From positions 1,178,001 through 1,242,000 of the forward strand of contig NZ_PDJH01000001.1 in assembly GCF_002564025.1 (NCBI RefSeq): a DNA stretch of 64,000 nucleotides, read 5' to 3'. Of the stretch, positions 63,553-64,000 are shown in pieces (position 1 is the stretch's first letter; the number at the start of each line of letters is the position of its first letter). Both the position numbers and the translations under genes were made by a program. The stretch comes from Flavimobilis soli (GTDB lineage Bacteria > Actinomycetota > Actinomycetes > Actinomycetales > Cellulomonadaceae). The notes below the pieces were generated by a model. It made no database searches. It was not told where the DNA came from and saw only the letters and a program-made list of their open reading frames with translations.

Positions 63553-64000
63553 GTGCCGGCGCGGTGGGAGGTCTCGGACAAGATCGCTCTCCTGCGCCGC
63601 CACGACGACGGTGTCCCATGGACGCGGCTGGCAGCCGAGTCGGGGGTCCCGCTGCGCACCCTCTCGCGCTGGGCGCGCGCCTATCGGTCTGACCCCACCT
63701 CACACAGCCTCGCTCGGCGCCAACGCAGCGATCATGGCCGGCGTCGAATCCCGGCAGAGCTGATCGAGGTAGTCGAAGCTCTCGCCCTGGCAACGCCGGC
63801 TCCGACAGTGGCGTTCATCCACCGCCGCGTGGCCGGCATCGCACACGATCGCGGCCTGTCTGCCCCCAGCTACTCCAGCGTCCGGAGCCTGGTCGCCGGG
63901 ATCGATCCCGGGCTGCGCGCTCTGGCCGAGCACGGGGACGCGGGATACCGGGACAGGTTCGAGCTGGTGCTGCGGCGCTCGGCCGAGCGCCCCAACGAGC
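63553..64000 (+). CDS. Mu/TniA-type transposase (3' end outside window)
   Basis: About 149 codons are open to the edge from GTG. The N-terminal helix-turn-helix reads PWTRLAAESGVPLRTLSRWA, followed by a second DNA-binding part (PTVAFIHRRVAGIAHDRGLS; SYSSVRSLVAGIDPGLRAL). This is the start of transposases with a DDE integrase core that lies beyond 64000. It starts seven bases after the resolvase stop. The pair resembles TniR-TniA modules. Confidence 0.75.
   Translation, partial: MPARWEVSDKIALLRRHDDGVPWTRLAAESGVPLRTLSRWARAYRSDPTSHSLARRQRSDHGRRRIPAELIEVVEALALATPAPTVAFIHRRVAGIAHDRGLSAPSYSSVRSLVAGIDPGLRALAEHGDAGYRDRFELVLRRSAERPNE

Noticed and set aside
47420..64000. Prophage or integrative conjugative element
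   Set aside because: No capsid, terminase, relaxase, tyrosine integrase or tRNA attachment site is visible; contents and ends fit a transposon-like metal-resistance island.

Overview
The window is high-GC DNA from an actinobacterium. The gene content and order point to Micrococcales, most likely near Cellulosimicrobium, Cellulomonas or Promicromonosporaceae. The evidence is GTG and TTG starts with strong AGGAG sites, a rpmG and hadAB-like pair beside tRNA-Met and tRNA-Thr, and a secE-nusG-rplKA block behind tRNA-Trp. The genus is inferred, not proven.

The left half (1-31.9 kb) is the normally compact secE-nusG-rplKA-rplJL-rpoBC region, read on the minus strand and split twice. A four-gene operon lies between rplA and rplJ. 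It encodes an ECF sigma factor, a small anti-sigma-like or adaptor protein, a signal-less subtilase with nine perfect PFTQSH hexapeptide repeats, and a TPR-CHAT (caspase-like) protease. Between rplL and rpoB lies a 19-kb Flp/Tad pilus region. It holds a divergent ATPase and membrane-platform operon (tadZABC) and a pilin/pseudopilin/peptidase operon with FHA and WG-repeat proteins. It also has two zinc-ribbon membrane proteins, three paralogous lipoproteins that appear only at its edges and centre, and a mosaic pseudogene built from pieces of a zinc-ribbon gene and tadC.

The middle (32-47.4 kb) is ordinary chromosome. It carries an adenosine deaminase-like gene, a two-component system next to an SPVSxK-repeat protein, and an APH-like kinase. 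It then carries murB coupled to two MFS genes under a LacI regulator, hadB/hadA-like dehydratases, rpmG, two tRNAs, a MYG1 homologue and an AEC transporter.

At about 47,420 a KstD-like dehydrogenase gene is cut off. From there to the right edge the DNA is an accessory metal-resistance island. It encodes CueP, a CopB-type ATPase, DUF305 proteins, a 16-Cys copper-storage protein, thiol/disulfide proteins (redoxin, CcdA-like, CxxC thioredoxin-like), a 43-residue peptide with three Cys-Cys pairs, a CopRS-like two-component system, a SulP transporter with a MerR regulator, a CmtR/CtpG-like Cd/Pb pair, a serine resolvase and the start of a Mu/TniA-type transposase. Four 11-bp-period direct repeats (TGAAG-N6-TGAAG) stand in front of its copper genes and probably define the regulon of the island's response regulator.
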